Shown here: piece after piece, positions 1-11,732 of the stretch | Numbering within the stretch: the first letter of the stretch is position 1 | How the letters are laid out: each line of letters begins with the position of its first letter | Assembly (NCBI GenBank): GCA_023512835.1 | Contig: CM042089.1 | Location: forward strand, 56,072,907 to 56,136,906 | Direction: 5' to 3' | Source: Taxillus chinensis | Taxonomy: Eukaryota > Streptophyta > Magnoliopsida > Santalales > Loranthaceae | DNA length: 64,000 bases | Notes under the pieces: generated by a model | Seen by the model: the letters and a program-made list of their open reading frames with translations, nothing else | Database searches by the model: none | Told to the model about the DNA's origin: nothing | Made by a program: the position numbers and the translations under genes

Positions 1-914
1 CTTTTCAAATCATTTGATTCTTATCCCATTATTATATACCACGTGGTCCCTTTGTTTCCCCCATTTTTGAATTGTTTGGATTTGTTTGACTTTGAAGCTT
101 ATGTTGGTCACAAAAGTCACATGGGTGCATGGCCTACTATTTTTACTATAACTTTCTAGATTCTTCATTAGATTAAATACGGCCAATTGGGATGGATTAC
201 TAACTTAATTATCTACATTTTGAGACCAATTTCAACTCTATTGGACTTGTATATCAAAAGTTATTGGGTTTTGAAGTGAGACTAGAAATTCTGGGCGTGC
301 TACTAGACCTTTGTGCACTTTTTCAATTGTTTCTCCTAATGGGCTGATCCAATGAGTCTTAAATTTTAACCAAAGGTATATAACAAAGTTTTAAACATGT
401 TATAAAATTATCAAGTCATTTCGAGCCACAAAAACAAAGTTATAAATTTTTAAAGATGACTTCCAGAACTGCGCTAGTCTATCCTTTCTAAGCATAACTA
501 TTGTTATGGAGTGTTAATAAAAATGTTTTTACTACTTTTCTTTGACATGCTAAATTTAAATAGATGATGTATTTTTACTAAATCAGTATATATCCATAAA
601 TTAGTCTATTTCAAATAATTAATCAATATTATTAAAATATTTAACGTAACGTTCGTCTCATATAGTAGCCGTTTCGGGTTGTATGTTTGCTCTAGGGCTA
701 GATCCTATATTCTCACTCCTTTCTATACTTATAATACTCTTCCTTTCTATAAACTTTATCACACCATTGATTTGATATCTCTCATAGAACTATTCCAACA
801 GTTATTTTTCTTAACGGCTAGTTAACTATTTTCTCTTATTTATTTATTTATTCATTTATAAGGTTCTTCACAATCATGTAACTATTATTAAAATTTGCAG
901 GTTTTACAGCAAAG
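1..914. other. AT-rich stretch, no gene seen
   Basis: No coding region or RNA gene is recognisable on either strand. The sequence is AT-rich, with one CACGTG G-box near position 41. At about 914 it joins abruptly to the broken RT of gypsy-1, so that junction is a truncation point. The missing half of the FAR1-like gene (18838-19811) would be expected on this side of gypsy-1 but cannot be recognised here. Confidence 0.6.
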
Positions 915-1525
915 ACCTAGTTCATCAAATGCATGAACACTGTAGGTGCATTAGTGAGCCCGAAAGGCATCACCACCCACTCATAGTGCCCATACCTGCA
1001 CCAAAAAGTAGTCTTAGGGATGTCCTCCTCCCTAACCCTTAACTGGTGGTATCCCGACCGCAGATCTATCTTGGAAAACCATTAGGCCCCACTCAACTGG
1101 TCAAACAAGTCATCTATCTGAGGCAATGGATATTTGTTCTTCACAGTTACCAAGTTCAGCTTCCTGTAGTCAATGCAAAGATGAAGCGTACCATCTGCCT
1201 TCTTTGCAAAGAGCACTGGAGCACCCTAGGTTGAGGTACTCGGCCTGATATACCCCTGGTACACCAACTCCTCTATCTGCCTCTGGAGCTCCCTCAACTC
1301 AGCTAGTCCCATACGATAAGCCACTTGGGAAATCAGACCCGTCCCCGGTACCAACTCAACAGTGAACTCCACGCTCCTCTTAGGTGGTAAACTCCTTAAC
1401 TCCTCAGGAAAGACATCCTGAAATTGGTCAACAACAGTTGGCCACACCCTCTTTTCCACTTTCCCCTCCTCAGCAAAGGTTAGGGCTGCCAACCTATGGG
1501 TAATGGCACCCCACTGGTCCAACAC
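915..1525 (-). pseudogene. gypsy-1 reverse transcriptase, N-terminal half
   Basis: Residues read on the minus strand from 1525 give the spacer and RT start (VVDQFQDVFPEELRSLPP), followed by the loop before the fingers. From about 1225 down to 915 the translation, in interrupted frames, matches the Ty3/gypsy RT core: a DYRKLN-like segment near 1165 and an MPFGL..AP-like segment near 960. The match stops at about 915, before the catalytic YxDD box, so this copy cannot make an active polymerase. Confidence 0.8.
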
Positions 1526-1561
1526 TGGCCCAGCTCGATTTGCCTCACGATCCCACTCCCC

Positions 1562-1918
1562 CTACAGGGTGCAAGAAACCCCCGTAGGTGACATGAATGT
1601 CACCCGTCGCCGGTAACAATCTATCTTGGCCTGGAAAGCCATAAGCCAATCCATACCCAAAATCAGATCAAACGTCCTCAATGGCATCATATACAAATTA
1701 AAGTTAAGCTCTACATCTCCTATGGTTAACACACAGTCACGGCAAACACGTCGCACCTCAATTTTACCTCCCACCGGAGATTCCAGGGGTCTCTCTGCCT
1801 CAACATATACTAATCCCAATCCCTCAATCACAAGCTCAAGAACAAACGAACATGATGCACCCGTATCGAAAAGAATAGAAGCAAGCGTATGAGAGATCAA
1901 AAGGGTACCTCTAACCAC
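1562..1918 (-). pseudogene. gypsy-1 retroviral-type aspartic protease
   Basis: An open stretch of 118 codons has the aspartic protease active site ILFDTGASCSFV near its N-terminus and the family's C-terminal ILGMDWL box at about residues 87-93. In the family this enzyme cleaves the Gag-Pol polyprotein. Here the domain looks complete but it lies in a different open stretch from gag and RT, so the polyprotein frame is broken on both sides. Confidence 0.85.
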
Positions 1919-2171
1919 CGAAGGTCCTGCCCCACCCTCCGCCGGTGGAGATGGTAGCTCAACCTCCTCCTAGTGTGTTGCATTCAGCGCGAACTCCCTC
2001 CCTTGGCCCATGCCACTGGTTGGCTCACCTACCGGGCAGTTCCCGCCCTGACTGCCTCCAGTAGTAGTCTGCTGCCGCTTCGGTCTCCCCTGAGAACGGG
2101 ACTGACTGGATCCTGCCTAACTAGCCTGCTACTGATGAGTTGGTCTCTCTACTGGTGCCCAAAACCTGGCA

Positions 2172-3125
2172 TCACTCCTCATGTTGGATGCCATGCCTCC
2201 TGCAAACTCGGCTCAAATGACCCACTCGTCCACAGCTCTTGCATCGCCAGTCCTTCTTTGGGCACCCCCTCCTAAAGTGGCCTTGCTCCCCACAGCAATG
2301 ACAATCGCTAGGAAGACCCCCTGCTGAACCACCCTGCCTGCTGCTACCAAAGGTGAACCTCCTTGGGTTCACTAAGGGTTGACCCCTGTTGCAGAAGGAA
2401 CTGTTACCTCTCTCCTCGGTCTTGGGCCTCTTGGACCCTAAATCACGGTCAGACCCTCCCTGTAACTGTCGACCCTGATGGGCCTGCCACCCATCATCAA
2501 GCTCCCTCTCAGCTATACGGGCTATCTCAGCAACCTCAGCATAAGTCCTCAAATGCAATATCACTATCCTCTGCCTAAGGGCTGGCCTGAGACCCAAGGT
2601 GAACTTGTGGGCCTTCAGGTCCTCCTTTGCCACAGTCTCTGGAGCAAATCTACTCAAGCTCTAAAACCCCCGCTCATACTCGGGCACTGTCCTCGATCCT
2701 TGCTTCAGGCTGCCGAATTCTTCCCTCTTTTACCACCTCAATGACTCGGGGAAGAACTCATCATGGAAGAGCTGTAAGAACTCCTCCCATAGCATGAACT
2801 ATACTGAACGGCTTCCCGCTACACTCGCCACCACTCCAAAGCATTCCCCTCTAATCGCCGAATGGCCGGCCTCACCTTATCCTCCTCCCGGGGGTAGGAG
2901 AAAGGAAAACACTTGCTCGATTTACCTCAACCAATGCTCAGCTATCATTGGATCCCCCTCTCCCTTGAACCTCGGAGGTTGTTCCTTTTGGAACCTCGTC
3001 ACAACATCATCCTCTGCACGGTGCATCGGTACGCCACCCAGTGAACTCTCACGTTCACGGGGTAACTCCCCCACTGGTGGTGGTGGTGGCGGTGGTACCT
3101 GCTGTGCTGTCATCTCACGGCGCAC
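2172..3125 (-). pseudogene. gypsy-1 gag (capsid and nucleocapsid)
   Basis: The ATG at 3125 begins an N-terminal segment with a run of seven prolines, then the capsid start (QPPRFKGEGDPMIAEHWL). The frame breaks near 2922. Gag resumes at about 2657-2172 with a capsid C-terminal part, an Arg/Gln-rich linker and two CCHC zinc knuckles (CHCCGEQGHFRRGC and CKSCGRVGHLSRVC). These knuckles bind genomic RNA in the family. At least one frameshift between 2657 and 2922 makes this a pseudogene. Confidence 0.85.
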
Positions 3126-3740
3126 TTCCTCCTGAACCTCTTGCCAGATACCCTCCCTCAGCTCTTGGACTTCTTGTCAGATGCCCTCTCGCAGCTGTGC
3201 CAACAATAGCGCATGTTCTCCAGTAGGCTGCCCCACACCTATCCCTCATGGGCAGATGACTCATCAGCCACTGCCCCAGATGCACCCATCGCTCTCCTCG
3301 GCGGCATTCTTACTACACGAAGTAAGAAAGATAATCATCAAAACGCGTCACTACCCCTACTCCATTCATCAATTCAATTATGACAAGGCAATTCACACTT
3401 TACACAAATTTCAGTTCTCATTAAATCACATTGCACAAGTAGTAATTCCACAAGCACACAACTCAAGTTATCATAAAATTAGAGTTACACAGATTAAACC
3501 ACATTCTTCGTATTTGCCTATCACATGCTTTATCCCAATTTTCCACACAATCAAACATAGACAACAAATGCAACTACTACCTTAATGTCAATGCATGCAA
3601 ATCCTACCACAAGACTAGACTACCCCAAGTACACTTTAAAGGCTCAAAGAGGACCGTGTTGATCAGGCACGTCCCTCCAGGCTCCTCCAAAGGACTCAAG
3701 ATAATCAAATCCGCCCACTACCCTAGGCCAACTAGATCAT
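3126..3740 (-). other. gypsy-1 untranslated leader
   Basis: This 615-bp interval between the primer-binding site and the gag ATG has no conserved coding signal. It is the expected leader (packaging region) of a minus-strand gypsy element. Confidence 0.6.
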
Positions 3741-3752
3741 GCTCTGAAACCA
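3741..3752 (-). other. gypsy-1 primer-binding site (initiator Met tRNA type)
   Basis: On the minus strand this reads TGGTTTCAGAGC, one mismatch from the canonical plant initiator-Met primer site TGGTATCAGAGC. It lies three bases inside the end of the interrupted LTR (GACGTGACA), as expected for first-strand priming. Confidence 0.8.
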
Positions 3753-3763
3753 TATTGTCACGT

Positions 3764-5279
3764 TGATAACGTGCATTTTATGCCGTTATTCTAGTGTTTA
3801 TTTAGGATGTTTAAGAGCATTATTAGAGCCTTATTGCTTCATATATCATATATATTTGCTCTAACCCCTAGGAAGATGCTATTTGCAAATACATGCATTT
3901 TTAAGCTGTTTTGGTAGATTTTGGAGCTCACTTTTGACATAGTAGATGGCCTCAAACAATTGGCGTGCAAGAACAAAAGTTTCTTAGAATGATGTCATCT
4001 ACCTACCACAGAAATTTTAGAGCATTTGGAGCTGATTTTGAGCTGCATGTGAATTCACCCATTTCACGTGCAGGCCTATTTTTGCCTCTCAGGCCTCTAC
4101 AGGATGCAAGGAAGCTTGGGGAGAAGTTTGAGCTGATTTGGAGGTGCACGTGAATTCACCATATCACGTGCAAATTGACGTGCAGAGATATTTTTGGACC
4201 GATCCTATCGTTTTTCCATGCTGATCATTTGTTTCTAAAGGCCCAAGTCCAAATTGTAGATGGAAGATAAAGAATTTAAAGTTTCGAGTGTTACTTATCA
4301 AAACTACGCCGTTTTGATAAGTGGGCTAGGTTACACACCTCAAGGCCCATCCAAACTCTATAAATATAGCCTCCACGCCCTCTGCTATGAAGGCCTAACC
4401 CCTCTACACGTTTTAGAGAGAGAGAGGCTCCACGACTTGGAGGTGCTCCTTGACCTAGGAGAGAGCGACCGTCGCGATCGCAGCAGCCGTCGCGGATTTT
4501 GGAGCCTGGATTTGAAGCTTTGCTGTGCGCGTGATCAAGAAGAAGATGTTTAGCTTTTCTACTATGGTTTTGCTTGTAATCATGCGTGAGTAGTTCTTAT
4601 AATCTAGGGGAGCAATGTAGCCCCCTTGTTGCTTTGCTGTGTTTATGAATATTGGGTTTGGATGATTGAAGTTTTGCATGTTTTATGAATCTGTTCTTAA
4701 GTTCTACCTTTGGATGTACACCTTGGTATTCTTAGCCTTAGTCTGGGGCGGATTGAGATTCATAACTTATTTGTAATTGGTGTGATCATTATCCTTTTGC
4801 AAGTATGATTTATTGGCTTTGCATGTTTGTGTGTTTAGATGACCATTCTGGCATACAACTCTTAAAAGGACCTCAATGACCATTTGTTGTCCTTGGCTTA
4901 TGTTTAGCATGTTTTCAATCAGACAACCCTAATACCATGAACCAGTAGAGATAACATAGGGAGGTGAAATTGTGACCCTAGATGCTTTTAATCCTTGAAT
5001 CTTAATCCTAAAATCAGTTTACTTTCTTTGTTTATTTAGAAAACCAAATAAAAATTAGATCTTTAGTTTAAAAAAGAAAACTCTTTGCCAAGACATTTTA
5101 TAGAACAAGAGTAATTGGGTGTTTTGATTTGAGAACTAGAGAACTAGGCTAATCCCTGTGGGTTCGACCCCTTTCTTGCTGCTATTCTTTTAGTGCAAAC
5201 TTAGGGAATTTATTATCTTGAAAAGAGATTTAACGACATTAGCTAGCTCTTTTAGAGAGGTTAAAAATCTCGTCTGTCA
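3764..5279 (+). repeat. Athila 5' LTR
   Basis: It begins TGATAACGTGCATTTTATGC and ends CTCGTCTGTCA, directly before the primer-binding site. A TATA box lies at 4359-4366. It is nearly identical to 15561-17076. One G-box present in the right LTR (15843-15848) reads CATGTG here, a C-to-T change. The right LTR also has two extra bases in a GA-rich run. Confidence 0.95.
4065..4366 (+). promoter_or_regulatory. Athila U3 promoter: G-boxes, palindrome, TATA box
   Basis: CACGTG boxes occur at 4065-4070, 4147-4152 and 4165-4170, followed by the ATGCTGATCAT segment (about 4218). A palindrome with 12-bp arms (4293-4304 and 4311-4322, arm ACTTATCAAAAC) follows, then TATAAATA at 4359-4366. This is the expected position for the promoter of the genomic transcript. 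The right LTR repeats it, with CACGTG at 15843, 15862, 15944 and 15962 and TATAAATA at 16156-16163. About 110 bases after the TATA box is a GC-rich CGTCGC/CAGCAG segment. Confidence 0.65.
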
Positions 5280-5282
5280 AAT

Positions 5283-5300
5283 TGGCGCCGTTGCCGGGGA
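5283..5300 (+). other. Athila primer-binding site
   Basis: TGGCGCCGTTGCCGGGGA starts three bases after the LTR end. This sequence is characteristic of Athila-lineage elements and gives the minus-strand DNA start site. Confidence 0.9.
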
Positions 5301-5482
5301 TTCAACGGTTAACTAGTTTTTAAAATCAACATTGAGTGAAATTGTTTGAATTCTGATCTTGGTGTTTTATTTTGTCTTTTATTTTCTGTTATTTTGTGTT
5401 CTTTATTTGTTTATTTTGCATTGTTCGGAGCTGCTGGGTGTGTTCTTGTTGTTTTACAGGAACATACATCAAGGATTCCTAG

Positions 5483-7506
5483 TTGTGTATGCAAAGAGAG
5501 GAGGATATACAATTTACTCGGGAACCTGAAAGGTTGTTCAGAGCTCGGCGTAAAGCAGCTAGGGAAGCAACACGTGAGGCGGAAGAAGCATTGCAAGGCT
5601 TGGAGCAATCCGTAGGCGATCTGATGGCAGATCTCAGACCTGATGGTGGTGCACCGCAAGGAGGGGCCAATTACAATGGCCAATATCCAGAAGAAGAGGG
5701 ACATAGGTTTATGCCCAGAACCATCTTAGATTATGCGAGGCCAATGATGTCAGACCATTATTCTGGGATTTGGCAGACAAGAGTCCAAGCAAATAGCTTC
5801 GAGTTGAAGCCGGCATTGATCAACATGGTGAGCAACAACGCGTTTGGAGGAACAGCCGTGGATGATCCACACCAGCATTTGATGAGGTTCTACCAGATGT
5901 GTGACACCATAAAGATCAACAATGTGTCAGAGGAGGCAATAAAGCTAAGGCTTTTCCCTTTCTCTTTAAGGGATAGAGCTCTTGGCTGGTTCAACAGTCT
6001 ACCAGCAGGTTCAATCAACACTTGGGAGGAGATGCAGTCCAAGTTCATGTCAAAGTACTTCCCTCCTTCCAAGGTGATCCAGCTCGAGAGGGGAGATTAG
6101 CAGATTCAGGCAAGATGAGATGGAGACTCTTCATGAAGCTTGGGAGCGTTTCAAAGACTTAGTGAGAAGATGCCCTGATCATGGAAGACCCCAGTGGATT
6201 CAAATTGAATCTTTCTACACAGGTCTTCAGTCCCATTCACAAGACAAGGTGAATGCGACTTACTGGAGGATGCTTGATGAACCTAGAGCCTGACGCAGCC
6301 GAGAGCTCTTGGAGAGGCTGTCATTAGCCGATTGGCGGTGGTCTAATGTGCGTACTTCAAAGCCGAGGGAGAAGATAGCTTCAGTTGAAAATTCTTCCAA
6401 TGATGTGCAAGCACGATTCAAGCTTTAGTGAAAGGCATGGAAGTATTGGCTCTTAAAGTTGAAGGATCACAAGCTTTACCGGTAGTTGAGCAGGGCTGGA
6501 GTGGAGCTAAAGAAGCAAATTATGTTGGAGGAAAGGGCTTGTACCGAAAAACGGCAATTTTATCCTCAACAACAACAACAACAAGGGTACAACCGGAACC
6601 CAGCAGCTGGTCTCAACCATTTCAGAGAACTCGAACCGAGGGGGAGATACCTCATTTCAAGACAAATATGTGCCCCCAGGGATGAAGCAAGTATCCGTAT
6701 GCTACGGATAATTATTTACACCCACCTCCAGGATTCGAGCCGAAACGACCTCGGCCTCAACAAGAAAGAGGAAGGGTATATCGAATGTGGATGAGCCAAC
6801 CAAAAGAGAGGATAATTTGGAGGAAAGGGTAGTCACAATAGAATCTTCAATTAAGAATATGGAGAAGTTACTTGTGAGTATGGAACAGAATGCTAATCAA
6901 AGGGTGTCGACCAATACTTTTCCAAGTGACACTGAGGTGAACCCCAAGGAGAGTTGCAAGGCTATCACTCTAAGGAGTGGGAAGACACTGAATGAAGCTG
7001 AAGAGCCTAAGAAGAAGGCAATTCTAGAAGAACAGAGCAGACCCTTGGAAGCTGATGACCAAGGAAAATCAGATAGAGCTGAAGAAAGAGTGCAAGAAAA
7101 GAAGGACAAGCAGCTGAGTCAAGACAGAATAGCTGACGAACAGAGGCAAGAGCTCAGGCCTACTATGCCATTTGCTCAGAGGCTGAGGAACCAGAGGGTT
7201 GAAGAAGAGTATGAGCGCTTTCTGAGTTTGTTCAAGAAGCTTGAAATTAACATTCCATTTGTGGAAATCTTGGAGCAGATGCCTAGGTACAGAAAATACA
7301 TCAAAGATTTTGTGACAAAGAAGAGGAAATATGGGGATCATGAGACGGTGGCAGTCACTAACGAGGTTAGCAGTGTTGTTCAACAGAGTTTGCCTATCAA
7401 GCATAAAGATCCGGGCAGCTTTAATCTCCCTTGTGTGATTGGCAATGCACCGCAGCAGCAGGCCCTATGTGATTTCCTTTGCTTTGTACAAGCAGCTTGG
7501 GCTTAA
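5483..7506 (+). pseudogene. Athila gag
   Basis: The first open segment (5483-6100) encodes the Athila capsid. It has a charged N-terminus, then DDPHQHLMRFYQMCDTIK and the conserved LRLFPFSLRDRALGWFNSLP block (about residues 155-175). Frame changes follow near 6095 and again in 6300-6790. From 6787 a second segment contains a heptad-like region (about residues 9-35), the conserved CKAITLRSGKTL box, a long acidic/basic stretch and the pre-protease block FLSLFKKLEINIPFVEILEQMP. Gag assembles the particle and packages RNA. This copy is broken by several frameshifts. Confidence 0.85.
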
Positions 7507-8023
7507 GGGCATGAAGCCCACTTCAATATCATTGCAGTTCGCAAACCGGTCCACTGGAAGACCTGAAGGAATCATCGAAGATATGCTAGTTAAAGTGGGT
7601 TCCTTCATATTTCCAGCGGACTTTGTAGTTTTGGAGATGGAGGAAGATAGAGGAGTTCAGCTACTCCTTGGAAGACCGTTTCTCAGAATGGGTTGTGCAT
7701 TGATTGATGTTGCTCAAGGGCAGCTAACTCTGAGAATTAATGAGGAGACCTTAGTCTTCCACATGGGGAAGGCTTTGCAAGGTCAAGAGGAGGAGGACTG
7801 CCTTTAGGTTGAAGACCTTGAGGAATTGGTGGAAGATTACTTGGCAGAAGAAATTACCGCCACCAATAATGGAGCCCTTCAGCTTATAGAAGCTCAACAA
7901 GATGAAGAGATGTACTTGACGGAAGATGAGGAAACTACAAACTCTTTGGAGCAAGCTGAGGAGGAAAAAGAAGATGACATGCCTCCAGCTCCAAGAAATC
8001 GAAGGAGCTGCCTGGACACCTAA
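7380..8023 (+). pseudogene. Athila protease with active site lost
   Basis: The segment before the domain (FNLPCVIGN) is followed by ALCDF and then a frame change. The D-x-G-A-S active-site motif normally found immediately after ALCD is absent, so residues were deleted at about 7465-7480. The rest of the fold is readable in another frame (7439-7807), including the C-terminal LLLGRPFLRMG block. An acidic linker follows (7826-8023). Polyprotein processing by this copy is not possible. Confidence 0.8.
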
Positions 8024-8040
8024 GGTATGAATTTCTAGAC

Positions 8041-9649
8041 TCTACAAATCAATTCCCTGTCATTGTTGCTTCTAATTTGAATGATGTGGAGTGTACTCAA
8101 TTGCTAGAAGCCCTTAGGAAACACAAAAAGGCCCTAGGATGGAATATTGAAGACATTAGGGGTATTAGTCCAGGGATTTGCATGCATAAAATTTTGATGA
8201 ATAATGATTTTAAACCCACTGCTGAAAAACAAAGAAGATTAAACCCTGCCATGAAAGAAGTTGTTAGAAAAGAAATTTTAAAATGGAAAATGCGGGTATA
8301 ATTTATGCTATTTCTGATAGTGAGTGGGTGAGTCCATTGCATGTTGTGCCCAAGAAAGGGGGCATGACCGTGATTAAGAATGAGAAAAATGAATTGATCC
8401 CATCTCGCACTGTGACGGGGTGGAGAGTGTGTGTTGACTATAGAAAGCTGAATAAGGCTACTAGGAAGGATCATTTTCCTCTTCTTTTCATTGACCAAAT
8501 GTTGGATAGGTTAGCTGGCTATAGTCACTACTGCTTTTTAGATGGCTATTCCGGGTATAATCAGATCATGGTTAAGCCCGAGGACCAAGAAAAGACCACC
8601 TTCACGTGCCCTTTTGGCATATTTGCATTTAGGAGAATGCCATTTGGGCTTTGTAATGCCCCTGCCACCTTTTAAAGGTGTATGATGGCTATTTTTCAGG
8701 GTTTGGTTGAGGAGATCATGGAGGTCTTTATGGATGACTTCTCAGTGTTTGGCTTCTCTTACCAACAGTGCTTGAGAAATCTAGATGTGGTCTTAGAGAG
8801 ATGTGAGGAGAAGGAACTAGTCCTAAATTGGGAGAAATGCCATTTCATGGTAACTGAGGGGATAGTTCTAGGGCACAAGGTGTCTGCACATGGTTTGGAG
8901 GTAGACAAGGCAAAAATCTCCACTATTGAGACTCTGCCACCTCCAACTAATGAAAAAGGAGTGAGAAGTTTCCTTGGCCATGCTGGCTTTTATAGCAGAT
9001 TCATTAAGGACTTCTCAAAAATTGCAAAACCCATGAGTAGGTTGTTAGAAAAAGACACAAGCTTTGAGTTTAATGCCGATTGCTAAGAAGCTTTCAACAT
9101 CCTCAAGGGTAAGTTAGTCACTACACCTATTAAGTCACACCTAACTGGGCTCAACCTTTTGAGCTAATGTGTGATGTGAGTGATTATGCTGTGGGGGTAG
9201 TCTTAGGGCAAAGGCGAGAAAAGGTGTTTAGGGTCATTTACTATGCTAGTAAGACCTTAGATGATGCTCAACAGAACTATACCACCACTGAGAAAGAGTT
9301 GCTAGCTATGGTTTATGGCTGCAACAAGTTTAGACCCTACCTTTTGGGGTCTAAAGTCATTGTTTATACTGATCATGCTGCATTGAAATATTTGTTTGCT
9401 AAAAAAGAAGCTAAGCCACGCTTGATTAGGTGGGTTCTCCTCTTACAGGAATTTGACCTTGAAATTAGAGACACAAAGGGAGCCATAAATTCTGTGGCTG
9501 ATCACCTCTCCCGTGTGGAGAATGCACCTAAGTCTCTACCCATTGTAGATGACTTTCCTGATGAGAAGTTGTTTGAGGTGCATCATCTTCCTTGGTTTGC
9601 TCGACATAGCAAATTATTTAGCCACCTGGGTTCATACCCAAGCGGTTAG
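8041..9649 (+). pseudogene. Athila reverse transcriptase and RNase H
   Basis: RT motifs in order are WRVCVDYRKLNKATRKDHFP (about 8422), the catalytic-Asp block YCFLDGYSGYNQI, MPFGLCNAPATF and VFMDDFSVFG (FMDD form of the YxDD box, about 8730). RNase H follows with [36 protein letters not shown] and VADHLSRV. Stops interrupt it at 8673-8675, about 9084-9086 and 9647-9649, and a frameshift lies near 8290. The catalytic aspartates are present but the frame is not continuous. Confidence 0.9.
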
Positions 9650-9670
9650 ACTACCACCAGGAGAAAGAAA

Positions 9671-10876
9671 TTGGTAGTGGATGCTAAGAAATTCATTTGG
9701 GAAGACCCAATTCTTTATAGGAGGTGTCCTGACCAAGTTATTAGAAAGTGTGTCCTTGAGGAGGAGGTAGATGACATAATACATCATTGTCACGCATCAC
9801 ATTATGGGGGCCACTTTGGAGTGCAAAGAACTGTGGCTAAGATCATGCAGTGTGGCTTTTATTGGCCTCACATGGTGAAAGACATCTATGTCTACATCAA
9901 AAAGTGTGATAGATGTCAAAGGGTAGGTGGTTTGTCTAGGAAAAATGAAATGCCCTTAACTGGAATCCTTCCAGTTGAAATTTTTGACATTTGGGGCATT
10001 GACTTCATGGGGCCATTCCCCAATTCTGATGGGTATTCATACATTTTGCTTGCTGTGGATTATGTGTCTAAGTGGGTAGAAGCTATTCCTACTAGAGTGA
10101 ATGATGCTAGGGTTGTGACTCACTTCCTTACTAGGAACATCTTTAGCCGTTTTGGGACACCAAGGGCTATAATCAGTGATGAGGGTAGTCATTTCTGCAA
10201 CAAATTCTTTGATAAATTATTGAACAAGTATGGTGTCACTCATAGGAAGTCTTTAGCTTACCACCCACAAGCTAATGGACAAGCAGAAGTGTCCAACAGG
10301 GAGATTAAGGCCATTTTAGAGAAAACTGTTGGAGCCAATAGGAAAGATTGGTCTTAAAGTCTTGATGAAGCCTTATGGGCATATAGGACAGCTTACAAAA
10401 CTCCCATTGGGATGTCACCTTACCGTATTCTATATGGTAAGGCATGTCACTTGCTTGTGGAACTAGAACACAAGGCTCATTGGGCCTTGAAGAAGTTAAA
10501 TTTTAACCCACAAGAGATCAAGGAGCTTATGATGACTCAATTAATTGAGTTAGATGAGCTTAGGCTGGATGCCTATGATAGTGCTAAATTTTACAAAGAA
10601 AGAACTAAGAAATAGCATGATAGGCAACTCAACAATGAACCTTTAACCTTAGGGCAGAAAGTTCTTCTATTTAACACAAGGTTGAGGTTATTTCCTGGAA
10701 AATTAAGGTCCAAGTGGATGGGACCTTTTGTGATAGTTGATAAGAAGCCATATGGGAGCTTTGAGCTCCAAGCTGTAGATGGCAAGAAATTTTGGGTGAA
10801 TGGCAATAGGCTGAAACCATACTTTGATTCAACTCAGAGGGAGATAGTTGATTCCCTCTCTTTCACCATTGCCTAA
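9671..10876 (+). pseudogene. Athila integrase
   Basis: The zinc-binding N-terminus shows H..H ([13 protein letters not shown]) and CDRCQ. The catalytic core has Asp in [10 protein letters not shown], Asp in IISDEGSHF and Glu in [12 protein letters not shown], so the D,D-E set is intact. The C-terminal segment (10412-10615 and 10682-10876) includes FPGKLRSKWMGPF. In-frame stops at 10355-10357 and 10613-10615 separate the segments, all in one reading frame. No chromodomain follows, as expected for Athila. Confidence 0.9.
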
Positions 10877-11163
10877 TCATAACTGAAAGTCTAGCTACAG
10901 ACTTTAAATAAAGCGCTGGTTGGGAGGCAACCCAATGTTTATTGCTATGTTTTATTTTATGTTATTTTATTTTATTTATTTTATTCAATAAATTTGTTTG
11001 CAAGCTAACCATTGTGCAGGAAACTTTGCTTCTTTCTTAACTAACCATTTGCAGGATGAGCAAATTTTTGGGTCCTGAACTTGTGGAATTGTTTTTAAAG
11101 TCAAAGTCAAGGAGCAAGGAGCAAGTGAAGCCCAAAAGTGCTTGAAGATGGGCTCAACCAATT
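10877..11163 (+). other. Athila post-pol spacer
   Basis: No ORF is evident. It holds the GCTGGTTGGGAGGCAACCC segment (an imperfect hairpin) just after the integrase stop and a TTTTATTTTATTT run. It is the gap between pol and the regulatory region of the third ORF. Confidence 0.6.
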
Positions 11164-11607
11164 CACGTGCAAGACTTAAAGATGGTCCATAATGCATAAG
11201 CAACGCAGTGGAGAAATTTGGGCCAGTTTGGGCCTGAACGTGAATTTGCACGTGAATTGCCCAATTCACGTGCACCTCCTTTTGAGCTGTAACTTTCTGG
11301 AATGGTAGATGAGGTCCATGTGATTCACGTTTACTCTTGCACGTGAATTTCTAGCTGTCATATGGAGGCCCAAAAATGCAAAATACCGATTTTAGCCCTC
11401 CTAGAAGCTTCCAACAATTCACGTGCAGAAGGGACTATTGCTTGCCAGCTCAAGGGGGACCCACCACCAAAGTTTGGGACGATTCTGACCTGCACGCCAA
11501 TTCAGCCAATTCACGTGCAGAGGCTATTTTGGTCAGAACACTCTGAAAAGTTAGGGGCATGTGTATCACGCCAATTGGAGCATCTTTCCTTCTGCACGCT
11601 ATATAAA
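11164..11607 (+). promoter_or_regulatory. Putative internal promoter of Athila ORF3: six G-boxes and TATA box
   Basis: CACGTG occurs six times in 354 bp (11164, 11249, 11267, 11340, 11420, 11512), each inside a longer AATTCACGTGCA-like word in either orientation. TATATAAA follows at 11600-11607, 126 bp before the ORF3 ATG at 11733, with a pyrimidine-rich leader between. By chance one CACGTG is expected per 4 kb. The layout mirrors the LTR promoter and suggests separate transcription of ORF3. Function is inferred. Confidence 0.55.
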
Positions 11608-11732
11608 GGGAGGCCATCTTCAAAGGCTTCCACACCAAAATCACTCCAGATCTGAGTATTAGAGAAACTCTGCCCTTTTGCTCTCTTGCTCTTCAGTTTT
11701 CTGCTCTTTGCTCTTATTTTCTCATTCCAAAG

